A stretch of DNA of 64,000 nt from Symbiodinium sp. CCMP2592 (lineage: Eukaryota; Sar; Dinophyceae; Suessiales; Symbiodiniaceae): contig CAJNDT010004946.1 in assembly GCA_905221615.1 (NCBI GenBank), forward strand, positions 487,309 through 551,308. The letters are read 5' to 3'. Below the pieces are notes generated by a model that saw only the letters and a list, made by a program, of their open reading frames with translations, was not told the origin of the DNA and did not search any database. The position numbers were made by a program, and so were the translations under genes. Below, one piece after another: positions 25,682-38,003 of the stretch; the stretch's first letter is position 1, and every line of letters starts with the position of its first letter.

Positions 25682-26204
25682 CTGCAGCAAAGGAGAGGTG
25701 CTGGAAAGGCTTGCTGCAAAGTTCATTGATTCTCTAAGGCGACCAACCCAATGCAGATTCTGGCAACAAGCCCAAGGCCTCAGGAACCAGAAGCTGCACA
25801 ATCTGCAGAGCGGACACAGTGTGAGGTTTCGATACTGCGGAAGCCAGCTCAGCAGCCAAGTTCGGAGAAGGCATGGCTTAGACTGTCCGTGTCCAGACCA
25901 AACCAAGAAAGACTACTAACTGCTAGACCAAGACAAGAGCGTCCTTGAGCAGTAGTATTGCGAATCAATGGTTAAGTTCTGCTCGGCTGCAGCGTGCACT
26001 GCAACAGGGCCCCCCAAAACTGCACAGCTCTACGGCAGGCTCCAAGCACCTGCTGAGGCTCAGGCGATGCTGCAGCAGCCAGCACCCAGGTCCCCGGTAG
26101 CCTTTGGCAGGGATAGGCTCCAGTCAAGGCTTCTGGCAGCTTGCCAGGCTCGGAATGCTTCCAGTTAAGCATTTTAGAAGCCAGCCCCTTAGATCTAGGC
26201 ATTT

Positions 26205-26358
26205 AAAATTACCTCAGCGTTTTTATAAAAACGCTGAGGTAATTTTTATGGATATCAACATAAATTACCTTTTTACAACAAAAAACCCAAAAAAGGTAAT
26301 TTATGTTAATATCTGTAAAAATTACCTCAGCGTTTTTATAAAAACGCTGAGGTAATTT
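26205..26358. repeat. Nested palindrome: two 38-bp perfect palindromes within a larger inverted repeat
   Basis: 26207-26244 and 26320-26357 are the same perfect palindrome (AATTACCTCAGCG, 12-bp self-complementary AT centre, CGCTGAGGTAATT). Between them CATAAATTACCTTTT and AAAAGGTAATTTATG pair, so the whole block is itself an inverted repeat with about three mismatches per arm. It is very AT-rich against GC-balanced flanks. It could be a foldback transposable element or a structured non-coding element. The apparent peptides are translations of the palindrome. Confidence 0.9.
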
Positions 26359-26618
26359 ATGATAGAAATCCAAAAAAATTACCTTTGCCGACCGCCTCAG
26401 ACCACAGCAACAGTCCGAATCTGCCCGTAGCTGCACATCTGCCTACACTGCCCTGCAAGCTTTGAGAAGCCCTGAGACTACCCTGGACCCAACTGCAAAC
26501 TCGTGAGCACGAGAACACCTGCACTGTCCCTTGCGACCCAGGAACCCTGAAGAAGCCTCGAGGCCGGAAACTACTAGAGACCCAAAAAACCCTGCCCGCC
26601 ATGCCCTGCAACCCGGAA

Positions 26619-26718
26619 NNNNNNNNNNNNNNNNNNNNNNNNNNNNNNNNNNNNNNNNNNNNNNNNNNNNNNNNNNNNNNNNNNNNNNNNNNNNNNNNNN
26701 NNNNNNNNNNNNNNNNNN
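26619..26718. other. Assembly gap, exactly 100 N
   Basis: A run of 100 N, the conventional length for a scaffold join of unknown size. It cuts an exon of the 14.8-19.7 kb gene in the right-hand copy, where only the first ~90 bp (26719-26810) remain. Confidence 0.99.
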
Positions 26719-26999
26719 TGACGGATCATTTTTGGCGGAAGACCGACCCGTCCTTTGATCAGGAGCATCTCTAGGTCGTCACGACCCCCTTCGAAAGACA
26801 CGGCCATGACCTGCAGGCGCTTGTTCAGCGATAAGACCTGGCCTTGGCTGTAAGACCTGGCCTTGGCTACAAGACCTGGCCTTGGCTATAAGACCTGGCC
26901 TTGGCTGAAGAGACGGCTGCAGACATCATGTTGAAGTGTTTGCGGGATATCCCGTGTGTCTTGCCCCTACCAGCACAACAACTACTAGACAACAGAAAC

Positions 27000-27012
27000 A
27001 GCTACTACGAAT

Positions 27013-27045
<33 letters not shown>

Positions 27046-27169
27046 GCTGCTACTGCTACTGCTACTGCTACTGCTACTGCTGCTACTACTACTACTACTA
27101 CGACTACTACTACTACTACTACTACTACTCCTACTACTACTACTCCTACTGCTGCTGCTGCTACTGCTA
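27000..27169. repeat. (CTA/CTG)n microsatellite, right copy
   Basis: Same tract as 19924-20117, shorter by eight trinucleotides. This is the largest length difference between the two 7-kb copies. Confidence 0.95.
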
Positions 27170-27587
27170 CTCAATCAATGTGTTCACAGTCACATACTGC
27201 TACCACTACCGCTACCAAAACCAGAAAAGGAGCCGGAAAGCCAGTACGAAGACTATCAGTCTATCAGTAAGTGACCGAGTATTACCTATAAGTACTACCA
27301 CTACTATACCTCCTCCTCCTCCTCCTCCTCGTATATACTAGTAACTACTGCAACTACTAGTATTACTGCTATTTACTGCTACTGCTACTACGATTGTGCA
27401 TGACAACAACAACAACATCAAATACTGCCACTAATACTAATATTTCAGTACCATTTTTTCTACCGCTGCTATGATTACTTCTACCTTAGTGCACCTACTA
27501 CTAAATACTACTATTCCTAATACTGCCAGTAATACAATTACTGGTACTCTTGCTTCCTGCTACACGAGGACTACTACTACTGTGCAG

Positions 27588-28121
27588 ACCAAAATAAAAA
27601 GACCCCAAGACCTTTGCCGTGAATCCCAAACCCCGCATATCCAACGACCTGCGAAGAAGTTCAGACCTTCTGAAAGAACAAGCACAACCTTCCTAAACCC
27701 AAAGACCTGTGAACAAATCCAAAGCGGCTCCTAAGGACAGACATGACATGAACCTGGGATTGCTCACGAAACGAAGTCAATGATATGTTGAAGGTTGTTG
27801 TGGAAAGTTCGTTTGGTGACATCCCTCGAACATAGACAGCTATTGGCGAGTTGAGACCCACAGACCCTTTCAAACATATACAGCTATTGGCGAGTTGAGA
27901 CCCACAGACCCTTTCAAACCTTTACAACTATTGGCGAGTTGAGACCCACAGACCCTTTCAAACATATACAACTATTGGCGAGTTGAGACCCACAGACCCT
28001 TTCAAGCATATACAACTATTGGCGAGTTGAGACCCACAGACCCTTTCAAACATATACAACTATTGGCGAGTTGTTGAAACCCACAGAGACCCCATGAAAT
28101 AAAAAATGTTCCAAAGGTCTA
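27588..28121. repeat. Dispersed minisatellite element (copy B', duplicate of B)
   Basis: Identical arrangement to 20536-21069, as expected if the 7-kb blocks are the same locus; do not count it as an independent insertion. Confidence 0.92.
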
Positions 28122-29418
28122 CTGTTACTACTACTGACCATGACGAGGACTACTAACTACGACTGCTTTAATTTCTTACTGCTACCTGGACGCCTACTAC
28201 TGCTACTGCTGACTACGAATTTCCAAAACGAACAAGACACTTGCTGGCCTGGGTCCAGACCTCCCGGCAAAGAAGCTCACTGTTCTGGTTGCAGACCTCG
28301 GCTTTGGTGCTGATGCATTGCCTGCCTCCCTTCAATAATAATAATGTCTTGCAAATGTCAATCTAGACTGAGACCTCAGGTTCGATCCTTGACCGGAATG
28401 GACCCCACGACAAGAACGACTGTGTATGTATTACATATTATTATATATATATATATATATACATATATGTATTAAATAAGTTATATATCTGCATATGTAC
28501 GTATATACTTTTTATTTATTATCAAACCAAAGGCAAGCAGCTGCGCCTGCCCCGGCACGACATTGGCCAGTGACATTCTGACCTGGGCAACATGGCAGTC
28601 AGAGACTCAGACCCGTGAGCTCTTGGATCGAATAGGAAAATGCATACAATCGCAAAGCATACGTTGTTTTGCATGGGTCCTTCTCACTGGTCCATCAGAC
28701 AATCGAATGAAGCTGTCAGTCTGCAGCGTGGTCCACCGAGACAGTCTGATAGCGCCCTAAGCCATTCCAATTAATATTATGCTTCAGCCCAGACCTGTCG
28801 CAGACATGTGCTTGGCCAGTGGTACCGTGCTGCTAAAGGAAAACTGAGGACTGTGTCCCAGTGGCACGCCAATCTTAGACCCAGCCTCGGTCCACCCGAG
28901 CAGGCTAGCGACGGATGCACACACTAGAAGGACCAAAAGATTGGAAAGCCCAAATGGCCAAAAGCTATCAATAATTGATGTCTCTGCCAGGTGGACCAGT
29001 CATTAAAAAGAGAACTTTGAGGAGACCAGACCTCCAGGGCTGCTCGTACATCGGTGCCCTCGGTGGCACACATCAAAATTTGCCTTGCAGACCAAAGACC
29101 ACGAAGCAAGTTGCAAACACCGAAAGTGGATTGAAGTATAGTGTTTAAACATTGAAAGCCCAAATGATGGCCCGAAGCTATGAATCATTCTGCTGGGGGT
29201 GGCCCGGTCCGACAAGACCATGACCCTGCAGAGACCAGAGTCCAGAGGCTAGAACGAGCACATGCGGCACACTTCCCGGCTGAGCAGTTAGATCTTGGGA
29301 TAGCATCAAGACCTAAGACCTCACTCCGGCGGCGTGGCCGGATTAGCCTGATTCTTCCCAGACGAGACCGGGTTGGCCTCCGTCGGGAAATGGCTGTTGA
29401 GGAGACCTGCAAGGTCCT

Positions 29419-32400
29419 CCTGCCAGAGAGGGTGCTCTTTGCAACAGATGTGGCGGATGGCTTCTCGATCCGACAGTCTCTCAAGAAACTCCGTGTGCTG
29501 ATCAGACAATGTTAGACCATGATACCTGATGTTTCTCGAGAGACAGGCCGCCGTTAGGGCCGACGAAGGAGACAGGTCACAGACCATGGCGATCTGGTAA
29601 TTGTCCAAGATGGCCTCGTAAAGCCCAGAGCACTTCGTCTCAGACCAGAACATCGGAACGTTCTCGCCGAAAGACCAGTCCTTGGGCCACCTGGGTTGCA
29701 AAGAAAGGAACACCAAAAGACTCGGGAGACCTTCCCCTTTCAGACCTCATCTCTCCTGTGATTCAGGCTGCCAGGTGACTTGTCTTCGTCCCTAGGCAAG
29801 TCCAAGCCCAAGACTTTGGCCTTGACCTTGAAGGGGACTCGCGGGAGACCCTCAGTCTCGGGGTACGGCACCTTGACATACGACGTGTAGGCCGTGCTGT
29901 CCTCGCCCTGGATCCTGTAGTCGTCCTGGGGCAAGTTAGTAGTAATTAAATATCATAATTTAACCGAAGTAAGCTCAAACTCAACCGCAGCCCCATCCGG
30001 GTCCTCGCGGGCCTGAGACTGAAGACGGATCCGCTGTGGGCCCAAGATCATCACCGCGATTTCGTGGTTTTTCTGAGACCCGAAGACTCGTCTGGAATGT
30101 GTCTTGTGGAACTTTCCGGAATAGGTGATAGACAACTCGACCGTCTCCTTCGAGTCCGTGGTGTCCTCAATCCTGGGTATCTCAGACCAGGATCAGAATG
30201 CATTACATAACTACGAACTCCCAAGCACAAGCTGAAACATCAAGCCCTGACGGGGCCTGGAGAACTGACCCTTGTGAAAGTCACTGCCCTCACAACATCC
30301 CAGACCTCAAAGCCCTGGATGATATTTTTTCGTTGGTTTCACCTCCTAGAATGTGTCGTACAAACTTCCCCTTCAAAAGGCAGCCCCAACTACTGTGTTA
30401 AGTTCAAAACAGGAACAATCCTGCTTGCATGTTGTAAACATAGTATCAAAGGACCAACTAATACCAGGAGGCCAAAAGAAATGCCTTAGCCTTAATATAT
30501 TCTGATTCTCCGAGGGACAACCTGCGGACGTCGCGAGACCTTCCGCCAAAGACCAGACTCATCTTGTTGCCCGAGACCTCACTTACAAAGGCCAGCTTGT
30601 CCTTGAAAAGGTCCAACATGGGGGAGGCCTTACACTTCGCCGGTCCAGACCAGCCCTTTTCGCCCTCGAAGCAGAGGTCCGCAGCAAGATGGAAGAGCAT
30701 AAACTTTTTGTTCATCTCCCCAGTGAAGGAGACACAAGGCGACGCTTTGTAGGCTGCATCCAGGGAAGACCGTTTCCAGTTCGTCAAAGACGAGTAAGAG
30801 ACCAGACTCTTCCGGACTGTGCTGGCCCTGCTCCAGACCTCCTGGTCAGATTTTTAAAAAACTACTTAAAGATAACAGCCAAACAAAACTGCTCACATGC
30901 TGACGCACTAATTCCACACTCCTCGCGCTCTTGCTTCTTGAACATCTTCCTGAGATCGGCATCCTGCTCTGTGTCGTGCCCGATCTCCATCAGCTGCTGC
31001 CAGCTCATGGCTGGCGCTGGGGTGTCGCTTGCGACCTGTTCAAAGACCTTCATGGCCTCACGCAGTTCCTTGGCCACCTCCAAGTCCCCAGAGACCAATG
31101 CCTTGCTGATGTCGCTCTCAAGAGACAACTTTCTGAGGCTGCCTAGGTTGGAGGCTCTCTTCAATTCAAGTTGACAATGAACACAAACAATCCTGAGATT
31201 ATCGTCATAAAAATGCCCGACTCAGTTGCTCATCAGCTGGCCGTCTGCCAGCGAAAAGGCCCAGTCCACCAAGGGGTCGAAGTTGGCCTTCTGTCCGGTG
31301 TATGTGACGTCTTTCAGCGATTCCTTGACCCGGTCCAAAGTCATGTGGGAGGCCTCGTCATAGGTAGTGGCCGGTGGGTCCTGAACAACTCAAAACCAAC
31401 AATGAGGAAGACTGTCCTGCCTATCTGTCATAACATGAACTCGTTTTCACATGTAGCAGCCAGCCCTGAGCTCTGCACGCTTGCGAAAGACAAGTCCAGC
31501 TCCAAGCGGAACTTCTGCGGGTCCAGCAGTCTGCTCAAAGCCTCCTTGACCGATTTGGGGCAATCGTCCAGAAGCCCCAGACTCTGGTTCGCATTGAAAG
31601 CAACGCTAATCTGGGTCAGACAAAGCGAGACGATCGGCACATCATCCGCATTGGTGATGTTTTGTGCGTCCTTGCCCTCCTTGCCAGTGAGACCTTCGCC
31701 CGTTAGCTGGGAGGTCTTCAGGATCTCCAAGTCCAAGGCATTCGCGATCTGCGACAAGACCAGACTCAAGATATTGGCGGTGTTCTCCCCGGGAAGTCGG
31801 CTCGACGAGAGTCGGCTGATCATCAAAATGATCTTGTAGAGTTTGCCAACCTGCTCGGTCAAGACCGACGTCCCATACTTGGAAGACAGGTAGACCAGGG
31901 TTTGCCGTGCCTCTGGCGACATGTGCCGCTGAATGGATTCGGCTGCCACCAAGACATTCTTGTTGATTGCCCTGCCCTGGAACAAGACCCCGTCCTTCTT
32001 GAGACGGTCCAAGACATCCTGCTGTTTCTGCACTTTGTAAGACTTTGTCAAGACCACCAGCCTCTCGCAGAAAGCCATCAAGCTGTCGTTGCTGGCCTGC
32101 AAATTTCTCAGCGCTTCAGAGGAAGCAATGCATAGACGAGCAAGCTGGCCGTCCGAGTCCACCAGATGTATCTGAATGGTGGCTGTGAGACCGGCCTGCC
32201 AGAGACGAAGCAATCGATCATCAGCGCTTTCCTGGAGGGCCTCGTAGACCGAAAGCCACCAGGCATAGAGTGGCAAGTGGCCGCTGATGAGAGACAAAGT
32301 CTGTGGAAAGTCCTTGACCTTGCCCAGCAATGGGTCAATGACCGAGACCATGCACTGAATCACATTCGGGTACAAGATGCGCCCATCGTGGTAGACATCA

Positions 32401-32741
32401 CTGGCCTGAAACAGACTTTGCGCCTCGACCATCTGCGAATACGTGAAGTCCGAGGGCTTGATCACAGACCCATACTCCTGGGATTTGCCTTCCGGTGGAG
32501 CCGGAAAAGGAGACATCCACAAAATGGAGCCACCGGCCTCGTAGACCTTGGACCTCTGAAGGCTCCGAACACAGTTGCCACCGTTAAACATCTCCTTGTA
32601 AGAGTGGACCCTGGCCTTCTTTTGAGGGGATTCGCCCTGGCTGGCTGCTGGCAAAGTCAGCGGTGGAGCATGGCAGATGTCAGAGACCGTGCTCTTCAGC
32701 AAGTCCTTCTCAACCAGCCATGTCCTCAGACGGATCTTGAC
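29419..32741 (-). CDS. Same multi-exon gene, right copy, last exon intact
   Basis: Exon-for-exon equivalent of 22359-25681 at offset +7060 (first exon top at 32741, last exon 29690-29419). The last exon is open for 131 codons on the minus strand, joining the WPKDWSFGENVPMFW start with the VCDLSPSSALTAACL methyltransferase-like segment. Amino-acid differences from the left copy are few: Asp/Gly in the 30.5-kb exon, and Thr/Lys, Ser/Thr and Thr/Ser in the large exon. Prefer this copy as the reference model. Function unknown; the methyltransferase-like reading is tentative. Confidence 0.62.
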
Positions 32742-33264
32742 CTGCAGCAAAGGAGAGGTGCTGGAAAGGCTTGCTGCAAAGTTCATTGATTCTCTAAGGC
32801 GACCAACCCAATGCAGATTCTGGCAACAAGCCCAAGGCCTCAGGAACCAGAAGCTGCACAATCTGCAGAGCGGACACAGTGTGAGGTTTCGATACTGCGG
32901 AAGCCAGCTCAGCAGCCAAGTTCGGAGAAGGCATGGCTTAGACTGTCCGTGTCCAGACCAAACCAAGAAAGACTACTAACTGCTAGACCAAGACAAGAGC
33001 GTCCTTGAGCAGTAGTATTGCGAATCAATGGTTAAGTTCTGCTCGGCTGCAGCGTGCACTGCAACAGGGCCCCCCAAAACTGCACAGCTCTACGGCAGGC
33101 TCCAAGCACCTGCTGAGGCTCAGGCGATGCTGCAGCAGCCAGCACCCAGGTCCCCGGTAGCCTTTGGCAGGGATAGGCTCCAGTCAAGGCTTCTGGCAGC
33201 TTGCCAGGCTCGGAATGCTTCCAGTTAAGCATTTTAGAAGCCAGCCCCTTAGATCTAGGCATTT

Positions 33265-33418
33265 AAAATTACCTCAGCGTTTTTATAAAAACGCTGAGGT
33301 AATTTTTATGGATATCAACATAAATTACCTTTTTACAACAAAAAACCCAAAAAAGGTAATTTATGTTAATATCTGTAAAAATTACCTCAGCGTTTTTATA
33401 AAAACGCTGAGGTAATTT
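33265..33418. repeat. Nested palindrome, right copy
   Basis: Identical to 26205-26358 at offset +7060. Identity across such a hairpin is expected if both copies are one locus. Confidence 0.9.
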
Positions 33419-33595
33419 ATGATAGAAATCCAAAAAAATTACCTTTGCCGACCGCCTCAGACCACAGCAACAGTCCGAATCTGCCCGTAGCTGCACATCT
33501 GCCTACACTGCCCTGCAAGCTTTGAGAAGCCCTGAGACTACCCTGGACCCAACTGCAAACTCGTGAGCACGAGAACACCTGCACTGTCCCTTGCG

Positions 33596-33777
33596 ACCCA
33601 GGAACCCTGAAGAAGCCTCGAGGCCGGAAACTACTAGAGACCCAAAAAACCCTGCCCGCCATGCCCTGCAACCCGGAAAGTAAGTAACCCAGGAACCCAG
33701 AAGAAGCCTCGAGGACGAAAACTACTAGAGACCCTAAAGACCCTGCACGCCATGCCCTGAAACCCGGAAAGTAAGTA
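33596..33777. repeat. 91-bp tandem duplication at the contig break
   Basis: Unit 1 is 33596-33686 and unit 2 is 33687-33777, each ending GGAAAGTAAGTAA, with a handful of substitutions. The left contig stops at the base equivalent to 33678, close to the unit boundary. Confidence 0.85.
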
Positions 33778-33779
33778 AC

Positions 33780-34960
33780 TATGTCTGTATCTATCTGCGG
33801 GCTTTGTCGACTGAAGGTAGACCTACAAGCCCTGAAGGCCACAGATTAGTAGGGACCCTGCAACCCCAGCCGCCGGTTTGAAGCCTCAATAAGTAACTAC
33901 TAATCTGCGAATCTGTCAACCCTTGAAAACGCGAACCTCCGAATTCCGAAACTGGCTTAGCCTAGCTTTAAGCCGGCAATTCTGGACTATAATCATACAT
34001 CGTACAAGACCACCGTCCCAAACCGAAAATGCTGCACAAAGACTAGTGGCATGATTACTGAGCAGCCATGTTAAAGTCTGTGGTTTGAAGATCAGCACCC
34101 CCGGTTTAAACTTTAAACACCCATGCAAAGCCAGCAATGCAGCAGAAAACACATCAAGGCGCCCGCGTTCCAGCTACGTCCTGCCATTACCAGACCTGGG
34201 CAGTCAGACAAAATGCCCAGACCACACGGAACCTGAATTGAAATTCCCAAAGCCGAAATCTGAAAGGCTAAACCCGAAAGTACTGGGTTCGGGGTTTCAT
34301 GTTTAGTAAGGATAATTTTGCTTTACCGTTATTATTAAGTCTGGTTTGTGCAGCCTAAACCCAAACCATTCTTCCGGGTTTAATGTTGGGAGTTCAGGTG
34401 TGTTTTGTATTTGCTCTAAAAGTAGCCTGTGCTTGGCCCTAAACCCCACTGTTTAATTACTCTTAGGGTTGGTTTAATAGGGTGTCTTTTCGCTTGGCTT
34501 CCGGGCTTAGGGTCTAAGGGTATTGGCAGGGTTTAAGTGTATTGGCAGGGTTTAATATTTAGCCTACCGAAATTTCTGGGGAATGACCAATGTGTCTTAC
34601 TTGGGATCATGTTAGTATTCTTGTTGGTGCTTAGATGGTCTTAGGGCCTCACAGATCTCCAGCCCAGCAGGAGTCGAGACGGGAAGCAGCAGAAGAAGCA
34701 GGGCAAGCGGCGCCAGCCTAGGGAAACCAGAAATGATGGAACGAGATGACATTCAACTCTTAGTGCTTATCTGCTGCTGTGATTCACTGTGATTCCATGA
34801 TGGTGTGACGGGTTCGGGATCTTAAGTGGACCTAAACCGTAAAACCCTGGAGTCCAAACCATACCTGAGAAGGCAGAACTAATGGGGAGCATGAGCAGAG
34901 CAGCACAGCAGGGCAGCAGAGAAGGAAAGAGCAAGAACAAGGCTCGGCAATGTCGAGGTC
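33780..34960. other. No gene seen
   Basis: About 1.2 kb without a supported exon. It contains scattered GGGTTT/TTTAGG-like words (about 34280-34560) reminiscent of degenerate telomeric repeats. Confidence 0.4.
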
Positions 34961-34969
34961 GAAATGGCA

Positions 34970-37862
34970 CGGTGGCCATTGTCAGAGCCGTCGAAGTCCG
35001 CATCTGCGTTCATGAAGACGGCCTCGCCGGGGCTGGCGTGCTCGGAGTCTTGCAGACTCTTGAACTTGAAGGCGGACTGCTGTCGATGCGGACCGTCGCT
35101 TCCAGGCCATCGCTTTCGTCCACCCGGAGTTCCGCGGATGGTCTGAGGAGAAGCCTGGTCCTGTCTTCCCAGAAGGGCAATGGAGTGATGGTGAAAGCCC
35201 TTTCACAAACCACAAGTTCTTGGTGAACTTGGTTGTCATGATAATGCCCACCATGGGCCCGGAGTTCACCACAACGGAACCAGAGCTGAGTGAACACTCA
35301 GTTTTCGCTCCCATGATGAGGGTCGTCAAGAGGCCCACGCCATAGTCTGCCGCTCGGTCACAGCGAGGCTGCTTGCTCGCAGTCGCGGCTGAAAGTGGGG
35401 GAAAGTGGGGAGATGCAATTCTAGTACGGAACAACCCTACAGGAGACAGAACTCTTATATCTGAAGGTCCTTGATACCGATCTGAATTAGAGGCCTCAAT
35501 GAAATAGTGTAGGGTTCCTGGATTCATGCGCGGCCTTTGCTTGTGCGTATGCCAGTCGGTGACGAGATTCTCTCTTGGAAGGGCCCAATACATTCACTTA
35601 TAGTCATAGATAGAAATCAGAACCAAACCGTCGGTTTGCATCCCTTGACTGTCTCCTTCTTGCCCAGGATGAAGCAACTGTGGGGCTAGGGGAGGCCTAA
35701 TGTCTTTAATCCGATCCCATCCAAGCCGTACTCCCTGCTGAACAAACAATCACCAAATCTCATAAAGACCTAAGACCAAACTCCCTGCAGGCCAACCCTG
35801 CAAGGGTGTCATAAATCCGAATCCTGTTTCCGAGTGTCTGACTGATCCCAGGACATCTCTCGGCAGCTTGGACAGGCAGAAGGCGGCCTGACCGATCATT
35901 GGGTTCAGACCGTTGAACCAGGAATCATCCGACACAGGCACTGCAGAACTCGAGCCCCTGGCCGTTGAAGTCGGACACTGCAACATAATGTCTATGCAGA
36001 CCTGTAACAATAGCATTGTATCACAGCAGCTTGGGTGCTGACGTTCACTAAATTCGCCCCACACTAAGCCCTGCCATCACGTTTCAACATTGACAGCCGC
36101 ACTGCAGAGTCGAGCAAATCATGTAACAGCAGCTAGGCCTTCTGTCATCCTGGAATGCCATGACGTCCCATGGAGATGTTTCTGTCCGAGACCTGGCAGC
36201 GGCACACGGGCGACGGCGAAACAGTTTGAATTTGAGAAAAGCTGCACCTGCCCATTTTGGCACCGAAGATAATGATGCACGCAAGTCTTAAAAGACAAGG
36301 AGAACCGATGTCCCTTGCAATGTCAATGTAAAACTGTGCCAGACCAACCCAACCTTCAACAATAATACTAAGACTAAGACCCTTAAGTTACTTTAGATTC
36401 CCAGCATGGTATATCTGTGGATTTCTAAGACCTGTCATGTCCGGTGGCCTGGTGCACTCCGATTCAAATATCTGACCCAGACATGACTTATGTCCTGAGT
36501 CCTGGCCCTTAAACTCGAGGCAGACTTAACTTGAAGTCCTGGGTCCTGGACAGACTTAGACTGCTAGGCCATCGGCTGCCGGAGACGATTCAGCCGGCGG
36601 CAGCTGCTCAAGGGCTTCATTGACCTGGGCCAGCTTCGCATGTGTCTGCAAGTGACCTTCCGCAGCCCTCAGACCGTCCGTCGCGATCCTCTTCTGCTCC
36701 TTCGTGAGCCGGGCCTGTTCCTCCAACATGACCAAGTCGCGGTCTAACTCCGAGACCGCTTTGGCAAAGTGGTCCACGTTCATTTTGGCAATGTGCTGCT
36801 TCAACGGAATCCGAGACAAGACGTTTAGACAGACCTCGGCCTTCACCACGACCGTAGTCCCGGACTGTCTCGAGACCGGTCCGACCCAGAAGTCCTTGGA
36901 GAGAGAGATTGCATTACATTACTTGTAATTTTTCAACTAAACATGTAAATCCTACTGCAGTTGGTATCGAAATTTTGGTATTCATTACCTCATCTCCCTT
37001 CAACTTCTAGGTGCAGATACCTATTCGTTCACTAGTCGGGCCGCCTCCATCTCGTCGTCCGATGGTTTAGGTTTACAGGCTTAGTTTCCCCTTAGGACTC
37101 TCCGTCATGCTTCATTCTCTCCTTCTCTCGCTCAATCTTCGATCGTTGTTCGACTTAGAACTATCATTATTGATTCACCGTCGATGCTGAGGCTCGCAAA
37201 GAGGAGACCATTTCTTGCTGAAGTAGCTGCAGCCGGCCGGGTAGCTGTCGCAGCGGTGGACGTTCAGCATGATGTCTGTAGTCCCGTCCGCGGAAGACAT
37301 CCAGGCCAGCAGAGCACATTTTGGGTCGTCGAAGGCCACCTCCAACCCGTGATCGTAGACCGAACCTGCAGGAAACCCCAAACAGCTGGTCTGAGTCTGA
37401 GGAGCCTAGATCAGTAAAGCGCATGCAGAAATCCAGAAACCTCTGGCCTTTGTCCAGGCAACGACTGACAAGGGCCTTTGTGACCCGCTCATTCAAGGCC
37501 GGGTCCCTGATGCTGTAAAATGTGAAGACACCGCGATCGACCGGTGGTGTGGAGACATTCAGCACGGCCTTCACGACAAAAGCGGAGTCTAAGTCCTCGC
37601 AGCCGCTGTCCCAGTCCCGGCTCAGCTTCAACTTGTGCATGATGAAATTTCCATTGCCCTTCAGATAGAGCTTGTCGGCCTGGACCTTGTCCTGAGTCCC
37701 GTTAAGAAAGCCCTCCAGAAGGATATAGTCACGAGCGACGTTGGCCACAAAGACGTCAGTCTTGGGCCTCTTTGTCGGCATGGGGTTGAATACATCCATG
37801 GGCTCAGACCACCTCATCTGCAGAGCCCTGGCCGTCGCGCTTCTGGATCGGAGCCAGATAGC
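34970..37862 (-). CDS. Unrecognised multi-exon gene
   Basis: Minus-strand exon blocks: 37862-37406 (acceptor TTTGCAG|GCTATC), 37365 to about 37190, 36894-36564 (acceptor CCAAG|GACTTC; helical, charged, coiled-coil-like peptide including ELDRDLVMLEEQARLTKEQ), about 36020-35760, and two pieces within 35400-34970. No family recognised. Between 37406 and 37365 the frame shifts; removing 40 nt with a GC start and CTGCAG end restores a continuous protein through FTDLG + SVYDHGLEVAFDD. The 36.0-kb block (VCIDIMLQCPTSTARG) and the 37.2-kb block (TDIMLNVHRCDSYPAG) look weakly alike, possibly an internal exon duplication. Exon order and gene ends are not certain; two genes are possible. Confidence 0.5.
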
Positions 37863-38003
37863 CTGCAAAGAACATGAAAAGCCATTACCTTTCTTGAACT
37901 AGAAACCCCAAAACCTGCAGACCATTCCAACGACCTCTACAATTCCCTTTTGAGAGAAGCTGTCTTGGATTGATTCCAGTGCTAACTGGCCCAAGAGACA
38001 CTT

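Larger units (their letters stand above)
19643..26618. repeat. ~7-kb duplicated block, left copy (end of first contig)
   Basis: Matches 26719-33678 at a constant offset of 7052-7076 apart from small indels: a 24-bp shorter CTA tract, a 6-bp longer AT tract and 2 extra bases at 29552 in the right copy, plus about six substitutions. The left copy stops at the last base before the N run and the right copy begins at the first base after it. This is best read as overlapping contig ends rather than a genomic duplication. Confidence 0.95.
26719..33678. repeat. ~7-kb duplicated block, right copy (start of second contig)
   Basis: Counterpart of 19643-26618. The homology ends at 33678, where the left copy runs into the gap. 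Beyond it the second contig continues into a 91-bp tandem duplication, which may be why the first contig broke there. Confidence 0.95.

Noticed and set aside
25106-25729. 207-codon plus-strand frame (and its copy at 32166)
   Set aside because: Antisense shadow of the large exon on the minus strand, whose composition and splice signals are far better.
26205-26436. Peptides resembling repeated YKNAEVIF/INYLF blocks on both strands
   Set aside because: Both strands give the same peptide because the DNA is palindromic; not evidence of a protein.
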